The notes: generated from the sequence alone by a model not told the origin. Counted from the stretch's first letter, positions 7,303-16,615 are shown. The stretch is 64,000 nucleotides of DNA from Verrucomicrobiales bacterium (GCA_016793885.1 JAEUHE010000151.1:62001-126000); one strand, 5' to 3'. Translations and numbers: made by a program.

Positions 7303-9399
7303 TCAGCGCACCACTCGGAAGAACTTCTGAGCACCGCTCGCAGCTTCCGAATGGGCTCCCAGGTTCGAGTCCAGCGCCGTCCATGGGCCAGTCAATGCAT
7401 TGGCCGCCTCGAGACGGCCTCCGCAGACCCAGCGTAAGGTGATGGCCCCGTTAACCAGACTCGTTTCCGTGATGCGCGGGGCGGGGGCACCCCCGTCGAC
7501 CCCGGCACGATAGTGAGCACGGATTTGCTCGGCGCTGAGGGCCTTGCGATAGAGCGCCACCTCATCAATCTGGCCCGTGAAGAAGTTGCCCGTTCCGTCA
7601 AAGACTCCCCCGCCACCAATATTGACATTAAAGGTCGAGGACCCGTAGTTGGCCGTGACTCCGCCGCCCGTTGCCACCAATTCGCCGTCGTAATAGGTGC
7701 GCAAGCTGGCACCATCGCCCGTGGAAACGACATGGTGCCATTCGTCCCGAGGGAACAGGTAAGGAGTATCAAGAGATCCACCGTTGGGAGTCCAAATCTG
7801 GATGATTGTGGGTGAGATGAATCCGTACTCGACGGCGTCGTTTTGTCCGATGATTCCGGAGCGCGTCGCAGTGAAGTCAGCCGGCCTGACCCAATACTCC
7901 AAGCTGAAGGCCGCCAGGCTATCGAGCAGGGGTTGGTTTGCTGTTACGGAGGTGGTCAGACCGTCGAAAATTGCGGCGCGGTTTGAAGGCAGGAATCCCA
8001 AAAATCCGAAGCCGCTCGGTCCCACATCGGTGGAGGAGGATTCAGGCAGATAGGTCCCGTCGGCCTCGGTGGCGAGCGTGCCGCTGTTTACCGCGACGGT
8101 CTCGCCGGCGGCTTCCTCAAAACGGTAATAAGCCTCAGGTTCGTCGGCCAAGACCACTTCCGAGTAAACCAGAGTGTTGGCCGTGAATTCGGTTTTGCTG
8201 CCGTTGGCGATCGTATTGGGAGTCGACGCCAAATCGGTAACGGATTTGACCTGAAGTTCGTAACGCTGTCCCTCGGTGAGGGGGGCTGCCAAGTTCAGAA
8301 TGACCTGGCTTCCATTCCCAACGGAGATCGATTCGAGGATGGTCGCGCCGACAATGGTGAAATTGGCAGCCAGGTTGGCGGTCGCCGGGGTGAGCCGCTC
8401 GGTGAAGCTGGCAAGCACGGTTTGGAGGCCGGCCCCTACGCTGGCGCAATCCAAGCGCGGAGCTTCCTTGTCCAAACTGACCGTGAGCATCGCTGCGCTG
8501 CTCGCCGTGGTGCGAAGGGGGTTGGTCACTTCGACGTAATAAGATCCCGCATCGGCCAAGCTGGCATCGGGAATGAGGTAGGAGGGGCCGGTCGCATCGG
8601 GGATCGGCACGCCAGTCCCTGGCGTGCCTTTGAACCATTGGTAGGAAATCGGTGGAGACGCCGACACCACCGCTCTGAACGTAGCGGATTGACGTTCGGT
8701 GATGACAAGGGCTCCTGGCTGGTCCGTAATCGTTGGTCCGAAGGGCTGGGTAGCGCGAAGGGCCAGGGCAAACACGACATCGGAGCTGGTGGCGCTACTC
8801 TGATGGACTTCGACCGCCACCACATTGTCCCCCTCGACCAGCGGCAGTGGGGATTCGTCCACGGTGGCCCACTTCAAGTAGGCGCTTATCCCTTCAGGCG
8901 CGAGGTTGTCCGCGAGCCCGTTCCACGCCGGGGGTTCGCCCGGTGTGCCTGGCACTCGGACCCGGCCAACTTCCACACCGTTCAGATAGACGACCATCCC
9001 GTCATCCACGTAGTTTGTGCTCTCCAGAGTCACGTTCTGAGCGTCGCCGCTCCATTGAAAATGGGTTCGAGCATAGAAAGTCACCCGGCTTCCGGTGCGG
9101 TCCCAGGGGGTCGTGAAAGGGAAGGGATAGAGACCCGCCGAATCATTGCCAAAAAGGGCCGCTCCTTCGTTCCAGCCCTCCTGGGTATCGTCGAACCCCA
9201 GCATTCGCCAATCGCCAGCCGGGTCCCCGGGGATCAGGTTGAGCGTGGGGTTGTTGTCCGCGACGGAGGTGTCGTTGTAACGCCAAGTGGATTCGTAGCC
9301 GATCAGCTCGATCGTCTGGGCAGAGGCGGTTTGCGAGACCAGAGTTGCCAGCAGGCAGGAGACGATCCATTGAGAAGGGCGGAAGGATGGAAATTTCAT
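7303..9399 (-). CDS. Secreted Ig-like and LamG-domain protein
   Basis: A 698-residue exported protein with start MKFPSFRPS, chosen for its signal peptide (cleavage near ASAQ). Residues about 25-200 form a jelly-roll, galactose-binding-like domain (STWRYNDTSVADNNPT, DDGMVVYLNGVEVGRVRV). An Ig-like domain follows at about 230-310 (ITERQSATFRAVVSASPP, QWFKG). A bacterial Ig/SwmB-like stretch follows it. A LamG/concanavalin-like domain occupies about 430-640 (YYRFEEAAGE, FSLEYWVRPADF, WHHVVSTGD). The C-terminus (KFFRVVR) is a common ending of verrucomicrobial surface proteins. Probably a carbohydrate or matrix-binding surface protein; no catalytic residues are visible. It is convergent with the PQQ-like gene. 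Confidence 0.8.
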   Translation of the reverse strand: MKFPSFRPSQWIVSCLLATLVSQTASAQTIELIGYESTWRYNDTSVADNNPTLNLIPGDPAGDWRMLGFDDTQEGWNEGAALFGNDSAGLYPFPFTTPWDRTGSRVTFYARTHFQWSGDAQNVTLESTNYVDDGMVVYLNGVEVGRVRVPGTPGEPPAWNGLADNLAPEGISAYLKWATVDESPLPLVEGDNVVAVEVHQSSATSSDVVFALALRATQPFGPTITDQPGALVITERQSATFRAVVSASPPISYQWFKGTPGTGVPIPDATGPSYLIPDASLADAGSYYVEVTNPLRTTASSAAMLTVSLDKEAPRLDCASVGAGLQTVLASFTERLTPATANLAANFTIVGATILESISVGNGSQVILNLAAPLTEGQRYELQVKSVTDLASTPNTIANGSKTEFTANTLVYSEVVLADEPEAYYRFEEAAGETVAVNSGTLATEADGTYLPESSSTDVGPSGFGFLGFLPSNRAAIFDGLTTSVTANQPLLDSLAAFSLEYWVRPADFTATRSGIIGQNDAVEYGFISPTIIQIWTPNGGSLDTPYLFPRDEWHHVVSTGDGASLRTYYDGELVATGGGVTANYGSSTFNVNIGGGGVFDGTGNFFTGQIDEVALYRKALSAEQIRAHYRAGVDGGAPAPRITETSLVNGAITLRWVCGGRLEAANALTGPWTALDSNLGAHSEAASGAQKFFRVVR

Positions 9400-9606
9400 G
9401 ACTACAGATTTACAGCGTTCGTTGGTCAAAACTCCGTCCAGGTTCAGAGGGATCTCGGACCCTACAAGTCATTCGCGATCCTGCTGGTTGGATGGGTTCG
9501 CAGTTTGTAACCGAAAACGTCACACTTGGCAACCTGTTACGGGGGGTAAGATTTTGGGGGCGTCTTCCGCATCTCGAGCTTCAAATCCCTACGTCACCTG
9601 TCTTTG

Positions 9607-10554
9607 CTACCGCGGACGAATGAGTATTTGTCCGGACCAGTCTCCTGAAGCGAGTCGGGTGCCATCGGGACTCAGGGCGAGGGCGTAGATCCAGTCGGCG
9701 TGAACAGCCCACCGGGCTTTGATCTCGTCACTCGAACCGTCGATTTGCCGGATCATGCCTTCCCGACCGCCCGAGTACAGCGTTCCAGCATCTGCGGACC
9801 AGACCAGACTAAGCACGCTTCCTTCATGATGCCGAATCGTCCGCACGAGGCGTCCGATTTCTGGCTGCCAAATTCGGACAGTGCGGTCGTCTCCCCCTGT
9901 GGCGCAAACCACGGGACCAGTTGAGTTGGATGCCAGGGGAGAAAACGCCAAAGCATGGACCGCTTCGGTGTGATGACTGAGGGAACGCTGCAGAGTTCCG
10001 TCGACTCGCGACCAAACTTTCAAGGACCGATCCACTCCAGTTGTGACGACGCTGCGTCCCGAGGGGCTGAACGCGATCCCCAATACCGCACCCACATGTC
10101 CCGTGAGTGTCCATCGACCGGTGGGCGCCGCCCCCGCCCCGAAATTCCAAATGCGCGCGAAGCCATCTGCGGAGGCTACCGCCAAGAGCGCGCCGTCCGA
10201 CGAGAAGGTGACCTGGGTGACCAAGTCCAGGTGGTTGGTGAGGCGATGCAGCGGTCGGCCTTCCGGCCAGGAGAATAGGGTTACCTCTCCCCGAACCGAA
10301 GGGGTTCCCCCTCCCACTGCCAGGCAGCGCCCTAGGGGATGAAAGCTCAGACTCGATACCTTCGGCAAATCACAAGGGATGTGGCGGAGGATCTGGGCGT
10401 CGATCGGCGACCGGACCGCCAGTTGACGGTCGCCATTGGAGACCAGGGACTGGCCGTCGGGCGAGAAGCTGAGGGCTGTAATAGGCACAGCCGCCGAGCG
10501 GCCGACGAGGCTTAGGTTCAGCAAGATGGCTAACACTGAGCTACACCAGTTCAT
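9607..10554 (-). CDS. WD40-repeat protein, exported
   Basis: About 315 residues, starting at the ATG of MNWCSSVLAILL; a GTG 12 nt upstream is the alternative. A signal peptide (LLNLSLVGRSAA) is followed by about six or seven WD40 blades. Typical blade ends are ITALSFSPDG, VTQVTFSSDG, VLGIAFSPSG, VHALAFSP, VLSLVWSADA and IYALALSPDG, with WD-like dipeptides such as KVWSR, RIWQP and GDWSG. It probably scaffolds protein interaction. It is the last gene of the five-gene exported operon and overlaps the end of the DUF1501 gene by 14 nt, which argues for translational coupling. No catalytic domain. Confidence 0.85.
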   Translation of the reverse strand: MNWCSSVLAILLNLSLVGRSAAVPITALSFSPDGQSLVSNGDRQLAVRSPIDAQILRHIPCDLPKVSSLSFHPLGRCLAVGGGTPSVRGEVTLFSWPEGRPLHRLTNHLDLVTQVTFSSDGALLAVASADGFARIWNFGAGAAPTGRWTLTGHVGAVLGIAFSPSGRSVVTTGVDRSLKVWSRVDGTLQRSLSHHTEAVHALAFSPLASNSTGPVVCATGGDDRTVRIWQPEIGRLVRTIRHHEGSVLSLVWSADAGTLYSGGREGMIRQIDGSSDEIKARWAVHADWIYALALSPDGTRLASGDWSGQILIRPR

Positions 10555-11875
10555 GGATGAAGCCACCTTCGCTCATGATTTTTACCGGGCGTCCGCTTGC
10601 GGTGAGGAGCTCCTGTGCAGGGTCGACCCCTAGCAGTTTCAGTATCGAAAAGGCCAGGTCCGGCGGTCCTACGGGTCGATCGATGGGGATCTCGCCGAAA
10701 CCGTTGGTGGCTCCGATCACTCGTCCCCCTTGAACTCCGCCCCCCGCCAGGCACACCGATCCTGCACGGGGCCAGTGGTCGCGCCCGCCTGCGGCGTTGA
10801 GTTTGGGGGTGCGGCCGAACTCTCCCATCAGGACCACCAGTGTAGTCTCCAGCAGGCCGCGTTCCCGAAGATCCGCGAGAAGCGCGGAATACGCTCGATC
10901 CAGACTGGGCAGCTTGCCACTGCCTGGAAAGCGTGAATCGGGCAGCTCCTTGAAGATCTGCTGATGCGTGTCCCATCCGGGGTCGACCACAGTGACGAAG
11001 CGAGAGCCGGCCTCGACCAGGCGCCGAGCCAGCAGGCATCCGGTGCCGATGCGAGAGGATCCATAACGTTCCCGGGATTGAGGTTGCTCAACGGAGAGAT
11101 CGAACGCGGCCTTCGCTTGGGGTGAGGAAAGGAGCCGATAGGCTTGTTCATAGAACGCGTCGCGTTCCTGGGTGACCGAGCTTTGTTCGACCTGACGGGA
11201 GAAAAGATCCATCTTTCGAAGCATTTCGCGACGTTCCTCCGCGCGGGAGAAGGTGACACCTTCCGGGTTCTGCATCCCCGGAACTCGGGCCGCATCGGTT
11301 CCCACGTTGAAGGCAGAGAAGGCGCGCGGCAGGAAGCCAGTTCGCGCCGCATTGGAGTTGCCTCCAACGGAGTCACCCGGAATGGCAACATAGGGTGGCA
11401 ACACCGAGTTCGCACCCTGAGCGTGCGCCACGATGCTGCCGAGGCTGGGGTGCTCCAGGGCTGGTTTGGGCCGATGGCCGGTGAGCAGGAAACTGGAACC
11501 CGTGTCATGGTTGCCGAGTTCGTGGGTGAGCGATCGGATCAACGCCACTTCATTCATCATTGCTGCCGTGCGCGGCAAATGTTCGCAGATGCTCAGGCCA
11601 GGCACATTGGTGGGGATGGGACGGAACTGGCTGCGGATCTCGGAAGGTGCGTCCGGTTTCAGGTCGAACGTATCGAGGTGGCTCGGCCCTCCATCCAACC
11701 AGATCAAGATGCACGCCTTGGCCCGAGGCTCCGTGCGTCTACCGGCTGCCGACGCGCGCAGCCGCAACAAGTCGGCAAGGCTGAGTCCCAGGCCAGACAA
11801 CAGCCCCAGTTGCAGGAAGTCTCGCCGGGACACCCCGTCGCAGCGCTGGCCGATCGAAAGCGAGTGAGGATTCAT
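10541..11875 (-). CDS. DUF1501 family protein (exported, sulfatase/phosphatase-fold)
   Basis: A 444-residue protein beginning MNPHSLSIGQ. A Tat-like signal (SRRDFLQLGLLSGLGLS) follows at about residue 18. The DUF1501 core begins with CILIWLDGGPSHLDTFDLKP and contains SLTHELGNHDTGS and LMGEFGRTPKLNAAGGRDHW. The latter residues suggest a metal-dependent alkaline-phosphatase-like fold, though no activity is established for the family. In Planctomycetota and Verrucomicrobiota these genes regularly follow DUF1549/DUF1553 genes, as here, with an 8-nt gap. The open frame continues far upstream across the neighbour's stop, but the Tat motif fixes this start. The partner pair is presumed to work together at the envelope. 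Confidence 0.88.
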   Translation of the reverse strand: MNPHSLSIGQRCDGVSRRDFLQLGLLSGLGLSLADLLRLRASAAGRRTEPRAKACILIWLDGGPSHLDTFDLKPDAPSEIRSQFRPIPTNVPGLSICEHLPRTAAMMNEVALIRSLTHELGNHDTGSSFLLTGHRPKPALEHPSLGSIVAHAQGANSVLPPYVAIPGDSVGGNSNAARTGFLPRAFSAFNVGTDAARVPGMQNPEGVTFSRAEERREMLRKMDLFSRQVEQSSVTQERDAFYEQAYRLLSSPQAKAAFDLSVEQPQSRERYGSSRIGTGCLLARRLVEAGSRFVTVVDPGWDTHQQIFKELPDSRFPGSGKLPSLDRAYSALLADLRERGLLETTLVVLMGEFGRTPKLNAAGGRDHWPRAGSVCLAGGGVQGGRVIGATNGFGEIPIDRPVGPPDLAFSILKLLGVDPAQELLTASGRPVKIMSEGGFIHELV

Positions 11876-11883
11876 GAGGCGCG

Positions 11884-14004
11884 TCAATGATTCACGGAGA
11901 ATTCGCGGGAGTTGAGCACGGTCCAGATGAGGTCCTGAATGGCCTCCTGGCGATCGCTTCGGCGCGAGAGAAGTGAGTTCCATTCGTTCATCTCGTTGGC
12001 TGAAGGTCGTCGGGCGAACGCCCGCAGATAAAGATTGAGGATGATTTCCTGATCCGATTGTGGCAGCCACCGGGCGACTCGATCGCCGCTGATTTTCTCG
12101 TTGATCGTTGAGCCATTGATCAGGTGAAGGGCTTGCGCCAGGCCGCCGCCGCCTGGTTGGGTAGGACTCCCGCAGGACTGCTTGCGTTGGCACCGGCCTA
12201 GAATATCCAGGGCGGGGGAGGGTATTGCTGGGCTCAGGAGTTGGACGGCCCGGGTGCCGGGAGAATACCCCGGGAATACATCGGGGACGCCCGTGACCTG
12301 TGCGACCGCGTCAACGAACACGGCGGCGGGCAGGCTCCTGACCTGCGCGTGCGAATACAGTTTCGAGTCCGTTCGGTTCGCGTCACTGGCCTGAGAGCTG
12401 AGTTGGTAGGTTTCGGACAGGACGATGGTCCGGACGAGGTGGCGCAGGTCGAGTCGATGCTGGATGAACTCTTGGGCTAGGGCGTTCAGGAGCGCGGGAT
12501 GGCTTGGAGGGTTGGTGGGCCGGTGATCGTCCTCGGGCTCTACCAGGCCACGGCCGAGCAGATGTTTCCAAACTCGATTGACGATCGTGTGCGTGAAGCG
12601 AGGGTTGTGTGGAGACGTGAGCCACGCGGCGAGTTCCACGCGGCGGTCAACGCCTTCCGCCTGCGGCTTATTAGGGGGGGCACCGAGTGCCTGGGGCGCC
12701 AGTGGCTGGCCGGTCTTGGGATGGTCCACTTCTCCTCGCTGGGAGATCTGGATGGCACCGCCATCCCGGTTGAGCCGGGCGAAATAGGCGGCAAACCTGT
12801 GATAGTCCTCCTGGGTCCACTGGTCGGACGGGTGCGCATGGCACCGGGCACAGGCGATTTGAGTGCCAAGAAAGATGCGCGCGACATGTTCCGACAAGTC
12901 CCGCGGATCGACGGCGAGCGTCATGAAGTTGGCGGGGCCCACGACCGCCAGGTCCCCCGTCGCGGTGAGCAGGGCTTGAGCCCATTGGTCGAAAGGCGCG
13001 CGTGTCGCGATTTGGTTGCGCAGCCAGCGATAGTAAGTGGTGGCGGCTTCGTCCTTGCCATTGAGCAGCAGGAGATCCGCCATCTTTAGCGTCCAATAGT
13101 CCACAAACCTTTCGTTATCCAGCAACTCCTCGATCACCTGGGCGCGCTTGGCCGGAGAGGCAGGGAGTTCCAGGAACCTGACGACCTGCTCAGGCTCGGG
13201 CAGCGTTCCCGCCAGATCCAGGTGGATCCGGCGAATGAACTCCTCGTCGCTGCAGAGTTGAGAAGCAGGAACGTTGAGCCGCTGCCGCTCCGCTTGGATG
13301 TGCTGATCGACAAAATTCACGGCCAGCTGCGGGTTGGCTGTGACCTTGGGGCCTTCAAAGGGTATTCCGATCCGGGAGGCGGCCACATGTCCGGAGTAGC
13401 GCACCATGATGGCGGTCAGGCCTGGTCGAACGGAGCGAACTAGTCCGGTGGCGGACACCTCGGCGATTTCCTCATCGTTCGACGTGAACAAGGACAGGCT
13501 CGTCACGTCGGAGAGAGTGTCGTCGGAGAGCCTGGCTACAACTCTTAGCTGCCGTGTTTGGTTCGTTGCGGAAAAGAGTTGATCGGAGGGATCTACTGCG
13601 ATGCCTGCTACGTGGAGTTCGGCGGGGCCGTAGGGTGCGCCCTTTTCGATCCAGCGTTTGAGCAGTTCGTACGGGTGCGAATCGAGGCGCAAGCGGCGTC
13701 CGCCCTCGTGATCGATCCGGTTGGACGCTTTGCGCAGGAGTAGACTGTCGTCGGCGCGGACCAGATCGAGCCTGCGTCCTCCTAGTTCTCTCGTGATCCG
13801 ATCATGGTCATCGTGCGGATCATATCCCAGAAGGCTGAGCTTGAAGCCGCCTTGACCGGTGGCAGCGCCATGGCAGGCGCCGGCGTTACATCCCGCCTTG
13901 GTCAGAACAGGAATAATCGAGGTGCGGAAGGAGAGCGTCTCAGCATCGGCGTGTGGCGAGGCGAGGAGCAGGAGGGCGAACAGGATGACGCCCCGGCGGT
14001 TCAT
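11884..14004 (-). CDS. DUF1549/DUF1553 protein with N-terminal CX4CH motif (PSCyt1-like)
   Basis: A 706-residue exported protein with signal peptide MNRRGVILFALLLLAS. Close behind comes CNAGACHGAATG (residues 39-50), a CX4CH arrangement rather than CXXCH, where a cytochrome-like domain is expected. A bacterial Ig-like (BIG2) segment follows at about 150-240 (DVTSLSLFTSNDEEIAEVS). DUF1549 begins near FVDQHIQAERQRLNV and DUF1553 near WLTSPHNPRFTHTIVNRVW. The family is abundant in Planctomycetota and Verrucomicrobiota and has no proven function; it may attach heme and take part in periplasmic electron transfer. The start codon overlaps the stop of the upstream redoxin-like gene by 4 nt (ATGA), and DUF1501 follows at 8 nt. 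Confidence 0.9.
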   Translation of the reverse strand: MNRRGVILFALLLLASPHADAETLSFRTSIIPVLTKAGCNAGACHGAATGQGGFKLSLLGYDPHDDHDRITRELGGRRLDLVRADDSLLLRKASNRIDHEGGRRLRLDSHPYELLKRWIEKGAPYGPAELHVAGIAVDPSDQLFSATNQTRQLRVVARLSDDTLSDVTSLSLFTSNDEEIAEVSATGLVRSVRPGLTAIMVRYSGHVAASRIGIPFEGPKVTANPQLAVNFVDQHIQAERQRLNVPASQLCSDEEFIRRIHLDLAGTLPEPEQVVRFLELPASPAKRAQVIEELLDNERFVDYWTLKMADLLLLNGKDEAATTYYRWLRNQIATRAPFDQWAQALLTATGDLAVVGPANFMTLAVDPRDLSEHVARIFLGTQIACARCHAHPSDQWTQEDYHRFAAYFARLNRDGGAIQISQRGEVDHPKTGQPLAPQALGAPPNKPQAEGVDRRVELAAWLTSPHNPRFTHTIVNRVWKHLLGRGLVEPEDDHRPTNPPSHPALLNALAQEFIQHRLDLRHLVRTIVLSETYQLSSQASDANRTDSKLYSHAQVRSLPAAVFVDAVAQVTGVPDVFPGYSPGTRAVQLLSPAIPSPALDILGRCQRKQSCGSPTQPGGGGLAQALHLINGSTINEKISGDRVARWLPQSDQEIILNLYLRAFARRPSANEMNEWNSLLSRRSDRQEAIQDLIWTVLNSREFSVNH

Positions 14005-14927
14005 GGTCTGCGTGGGGGTTGAAGTTCCGAGAGAAACTCTTGACCCTTCTTTCGCGCGTAGTCGGTTCCGTAGCGATCCCCGAAGTGAAGGATCCGGATC
14101 CAACCGTCGATCGCCTGTTTCTGGAGGTCGGGGTTCCCATGGATGTGTGAGCGGACGTCGGCGAGGATCTGGTCAACTACGGCGATGTCGTTGGTTTTTC
14201 GGATGAAGCTTCGCAGGAGGCCTTGAAGCCTTTCATCGGTTGGAACCGCTCCAGGGAACGGTTCCTTCTTCGGATTGGCGGCCTTCTCGTCCTCCGCTTT
14301 CATCCTGTCCGTCCGCTCGCCTGGGCCAGCGGGCCCGCGGGTCCGCCCACTCAATTCCGCGGCCGTTGGCGGGTTGGTGTCGCCACAGGTCCTGGCCAAA
14401 GCCTCGAGGACCTTGGGGGCATCCGCGATGCCGGGCTGGATTAGGGCGAAGTTCGCGGCGGCCTGTCTGTTGGTGGCGACCAGGATGGTCATCAGGCAAT
14501 CCTTGTTCAGCCCATAGTTGCCCGGCCCCTCGGCGCCATCGATCGACAGGCCTACATGCGATTTCAGCTTCAGAGACGTGGTGGCCGCTTTGATGCGCTG
14601 CTCGCCGGCGATGCGGTCGGCGGCCAGGAACACGATCTCCGTTTGCAGCCGGTCCTGCCGAAGCGCTCCGTATTCGTCGACCACCCTCAGCAAGGGAACA
14701 AGCGAACGCTCCAGTCCGTGCAGGAACACAATCGCCAGCGGGCGGTCAGAACTTCCCTCGAGGATCCTCCGAGGGCTGCCGGCGGCAACTCCGTTGATCT
14801 CGATCACTTGAAAGGGAGTTAACTTCTCCCCGGGTTGTGGTCCGGAGAAAACGGGGTCGGAAGCAGCCGAGCAAACGCGCACGACCGCAGCGGCCCAGGC
14901 CAGAGAGAGGAGAAGTCGAGCAGTCAT
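14001..14927 (-). CDS. Exported thioredoxin-fold (redoxin-like) protein lacking CXXC
   Basis: 308 residues with a signal peptide (LLLSLAWAAAVVRVCSA). Residues about 30-180 resemble the AhpC/TSA-thioredoxin fold: GPQPGEKLTPFQV, then a strand and turn DRPLAIVFLHGLERS where a redoxin would carry its CXXC, then TEIVFLAADR. No active-site cysteine is present at that place; the only mature cysteines lie in LNKDCLMTI and ARTCGD. The C-terminal third is charged and helical. The gene is locked between the ceramidase-like gene (1-nt gap) and the DUF1549/1553 gene (4-nt overlap), so its product should act with those exported proteins, perhaps as a binding rather than a redox protein. Assignment of the fold is an inference. 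Confidence 0.65.
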   Translation of the reverse strand: MTARLLLSLAWAAAVVRVCSAASDPVFSGPQPGEKLTPFQVIEINGVAAGSPRRILEGSSDRPLAIVFLHGLERSLVPLLRVVDEYGALRQDRLQTEIVFLAADRIAGEQRIKAATTSLKLKSHVGLSIDGAEGPGNYGLNKDCLMTILVATNRQAAANFALIQPGIADAPKVLEALARTCGDTNPPTAAELSGRTRGPAGPGERTDRMKAEDEKAANPKKEPFPGAVPTDERLQGLLRSFIRKTNDIAVVDQILADVRSHIHGNPDLQKQAIDGWIRILHFGDRYGTDYARKKGQEFLSELQPPRRP

Positions 14928-14928
14928 A

Positions 14929-16296
14929 TCATGGACTGAGTGTCGTTTCGGGAGCCTTGCCGGCGAGCTCTTTCAGCAGGGTCACGGCCAGATCGGCGAT
15001 GCGTTCTCCGGTGCCTGGCTCGGCATAGCTGTGATAACCGGTCCAGACCTGGTACCCGCCCAGTTTGTGACCTTCCAGGTTAGGCAGGTAGCCGACCCAA
15101 TCGTTAGCCAGCTCCGCGACGTAGGTATGCCGGAAGGGAGAGCGGTTCTTGATGTCGATTCCCAGTTGCGTAAAATACTCTGCCGGCACGCCCACGACCG
15201 CCACATCGCCGATGCGCATCGCCTGAACCCACGTGGATCGTTCCTGGCCTTGAGAGGAGCTCAGCTCGCTGCGCATGTTGCGGAACACCTTGGCGATGAC
15301 TTCGGAGCTGCCCGGGGCGTATTTGCGACAGTAGCGCAGCACGGCCGCATCCTCTGCTTGCTCGTCAAAACGACGGACTTTGAAATTCACGGACCGTTTA
15401 ATGGAATCCAGACGCGCGACTTCCCGTGGCTGGGCTTGTTCCAGGGTCTCCTTCACCGACTGTTTGATCCTGCGGATGCATTCCTCGCCGGTGAGCTTCA
15501 GATTGTGCGTCGAACCTGATGCGCCCTCGAGAAAGCAAAACGTTCCTCCCAACTCGCTCTCGAGTTCCTGGGTGGCGAGGCCATAGATGCTGGCTGAACG
15601 TTTGCCGGGCGTCTTCGTTCCTATGGAATGAGTGCTATGGTTGAAGAGGACGGACCTCCAGGCATTCATGGAATCGCGGAAGGCCAGGACAGGCAGCTCG
15701 GCATCGAAGGGACCGGTGGGTCTTACAAAATTGGTCTGGGGTCCAATCCAGTAGATCTCGCCGTCGGAGAGCAGTACGCGGCTGTTTTGGCCCACGGTGG
15801 CCTGCTCGCCCAGCGCAAAATGGAAGGTGCAGGGTGCCAGGTTGGTGGCTGCGCGGCGGGTTGCTTCGACGATCGCAGCCTGCACCTGCCGCGTGAAGGC
15901 TTCATCTGGACCATAGTCATGCACGCGCATCGTGCTAGGGGCGTGATGCGTGTGGGTGCAGTTGATGAGGATGTGAGAGGCGGGAATGCCCGTCGCGCGC
16001 TCGATGTCCGCCACCACGGGATCCAAGGTTTGGCGGGTCATCATCAGAACATCGCAGGCGACGATGGCAAGGCGGGTGGCGCCCTGGCGAAGAACGGTGG
16101 CAATACAACGCAGTCTTCCTTCCTGTCCGACGACTTTGCCTGCGGTGATTCCTCCGGCGATGACCATTTGGTCTTCTCCCTGCAGGTCCACCGAGGCAGC
16201 GCCCACTTCAAGGGTTGACGCGGCATCTCCAGAGAAAGGAAAAAGCGTTAGACAGAGTGCGAAGCAGATTGGCCAAAGGCGAACCGAGGGAGACAT
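14929..16296 (-). CDS. Neutral/alkaline ceramidase-like hydrolase, exported
   Basis: A 455-residue exported protein starting at MSPSVRLWPICFALCL. The N-terminal catalytic region of the neutral ceramidase family is recognisable: VGAASVDLQGEDQMVIAG, IVACDVLMMTR and the metal-binding NCTHTHHAPSTM, followed by FNHSTHSIGT further on. Family enzymes hydrolyse the N-acyl bond of ceramide with a zinc ion, but this length is shorter than the 650-700 residues of bacterial ceramidases, and many verrucomicrobial relatives have unknown substrates. It is the first gene of the five-gene operon. The open frame reaches back past 16700 through a dispersed repeat, which is non-coding. An in-frame ATG 36 nt upstream is an alternative start. 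Confidence 0.8.
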   Translation of the reverse strand: MSPSVRLWPICFALCLTLFPFSGDAASTLEVGAASVDLQGEDQMVIAGGITAGKVVGQEGRLRCIATVLRQGATRLAIVACDVLMMTRQTLDPVVADIERATGIPASHILINCTHTHHAPSTMRVHDYGPDEAFTRQVQAAIVEATRRAATNLAPCTFHFALGEQATVGQNSRVLLSDGEIYWIGPQTNFVRPTGPFDAELPVLAFRDSMNAWRSVLFNHSTHSIGTKTPGKRSASIYGLATQELESELGGTFCFLEGASGSTHNLKLTGEECIRRIKQSVKETLEQAQPREVARLDSIKRSVNFKVRRFDEQAEDAAVLRYCRKYAPGSSEVIAKVFRNMRSELSSSQGQERSTWVQAMRIGDVAVVGVPAEYFTQLGIDIKNRSPFRHTYVAELANDWVGYLPNLEGHKLGGYQVWTGYHSYAEPGTGERIADLAVTLLKELAGKAPETTLSP

Positions 16297-16399
16297 GAAT
16301 GAAAAGGTGCCCGGAGCGGTCCTGGACATCAAGACGGTAGTTTGTCGACCTTGGTGAGCATAGGGAGTAGGATGAGATTTGATCGCGAAGCGGTCCGAG

Positions 16400-16612
16400 G
16401 AAGGGGTAGGGCGAGACTCTGCTCGAGCCCTGATGAGCCCAAGATGGTCGAACTTGGTGGGAGCTGCGTTGTGGAGAGCCGATGGGGAGAGGGTCACCTG
16501 TCCCCTGTCCACCCTCGCGGAGTTGCCCCCTTGTTGTCCAGCGCCTGGGGCAGGAATGGGCTCGACAGAGTCTCTCCCTACCTCAGTGACGATATGGGGT
16601 AGGGCGAAATCA
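16400..16612. repeat. Dispersed CCCTACC/GGTAGGG hairpin element (second copy, plus a half copy)
   Basis: This fills most of the 319-nt gap between the TPR gene stop and the ceramidase-like start. CCCTACC at 16576-16582 pairs with GGTAGGG at 16598-16604 around TCAGTGACGATATGG. The left flank (CGCGGAGTTGCCCCCTTGTT, then CCTGGGGCAGGAATGGGCTC) matches the copy at 42.5 kb closely. An additional right-half copy, GGTAGGGCGAGACTC, lies at 16405-16419. The operon promoter for the ceramidase-like gene should also lie here but could not be located. Confidence 0.72.
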
Positions 16613-16615
16613 CGT

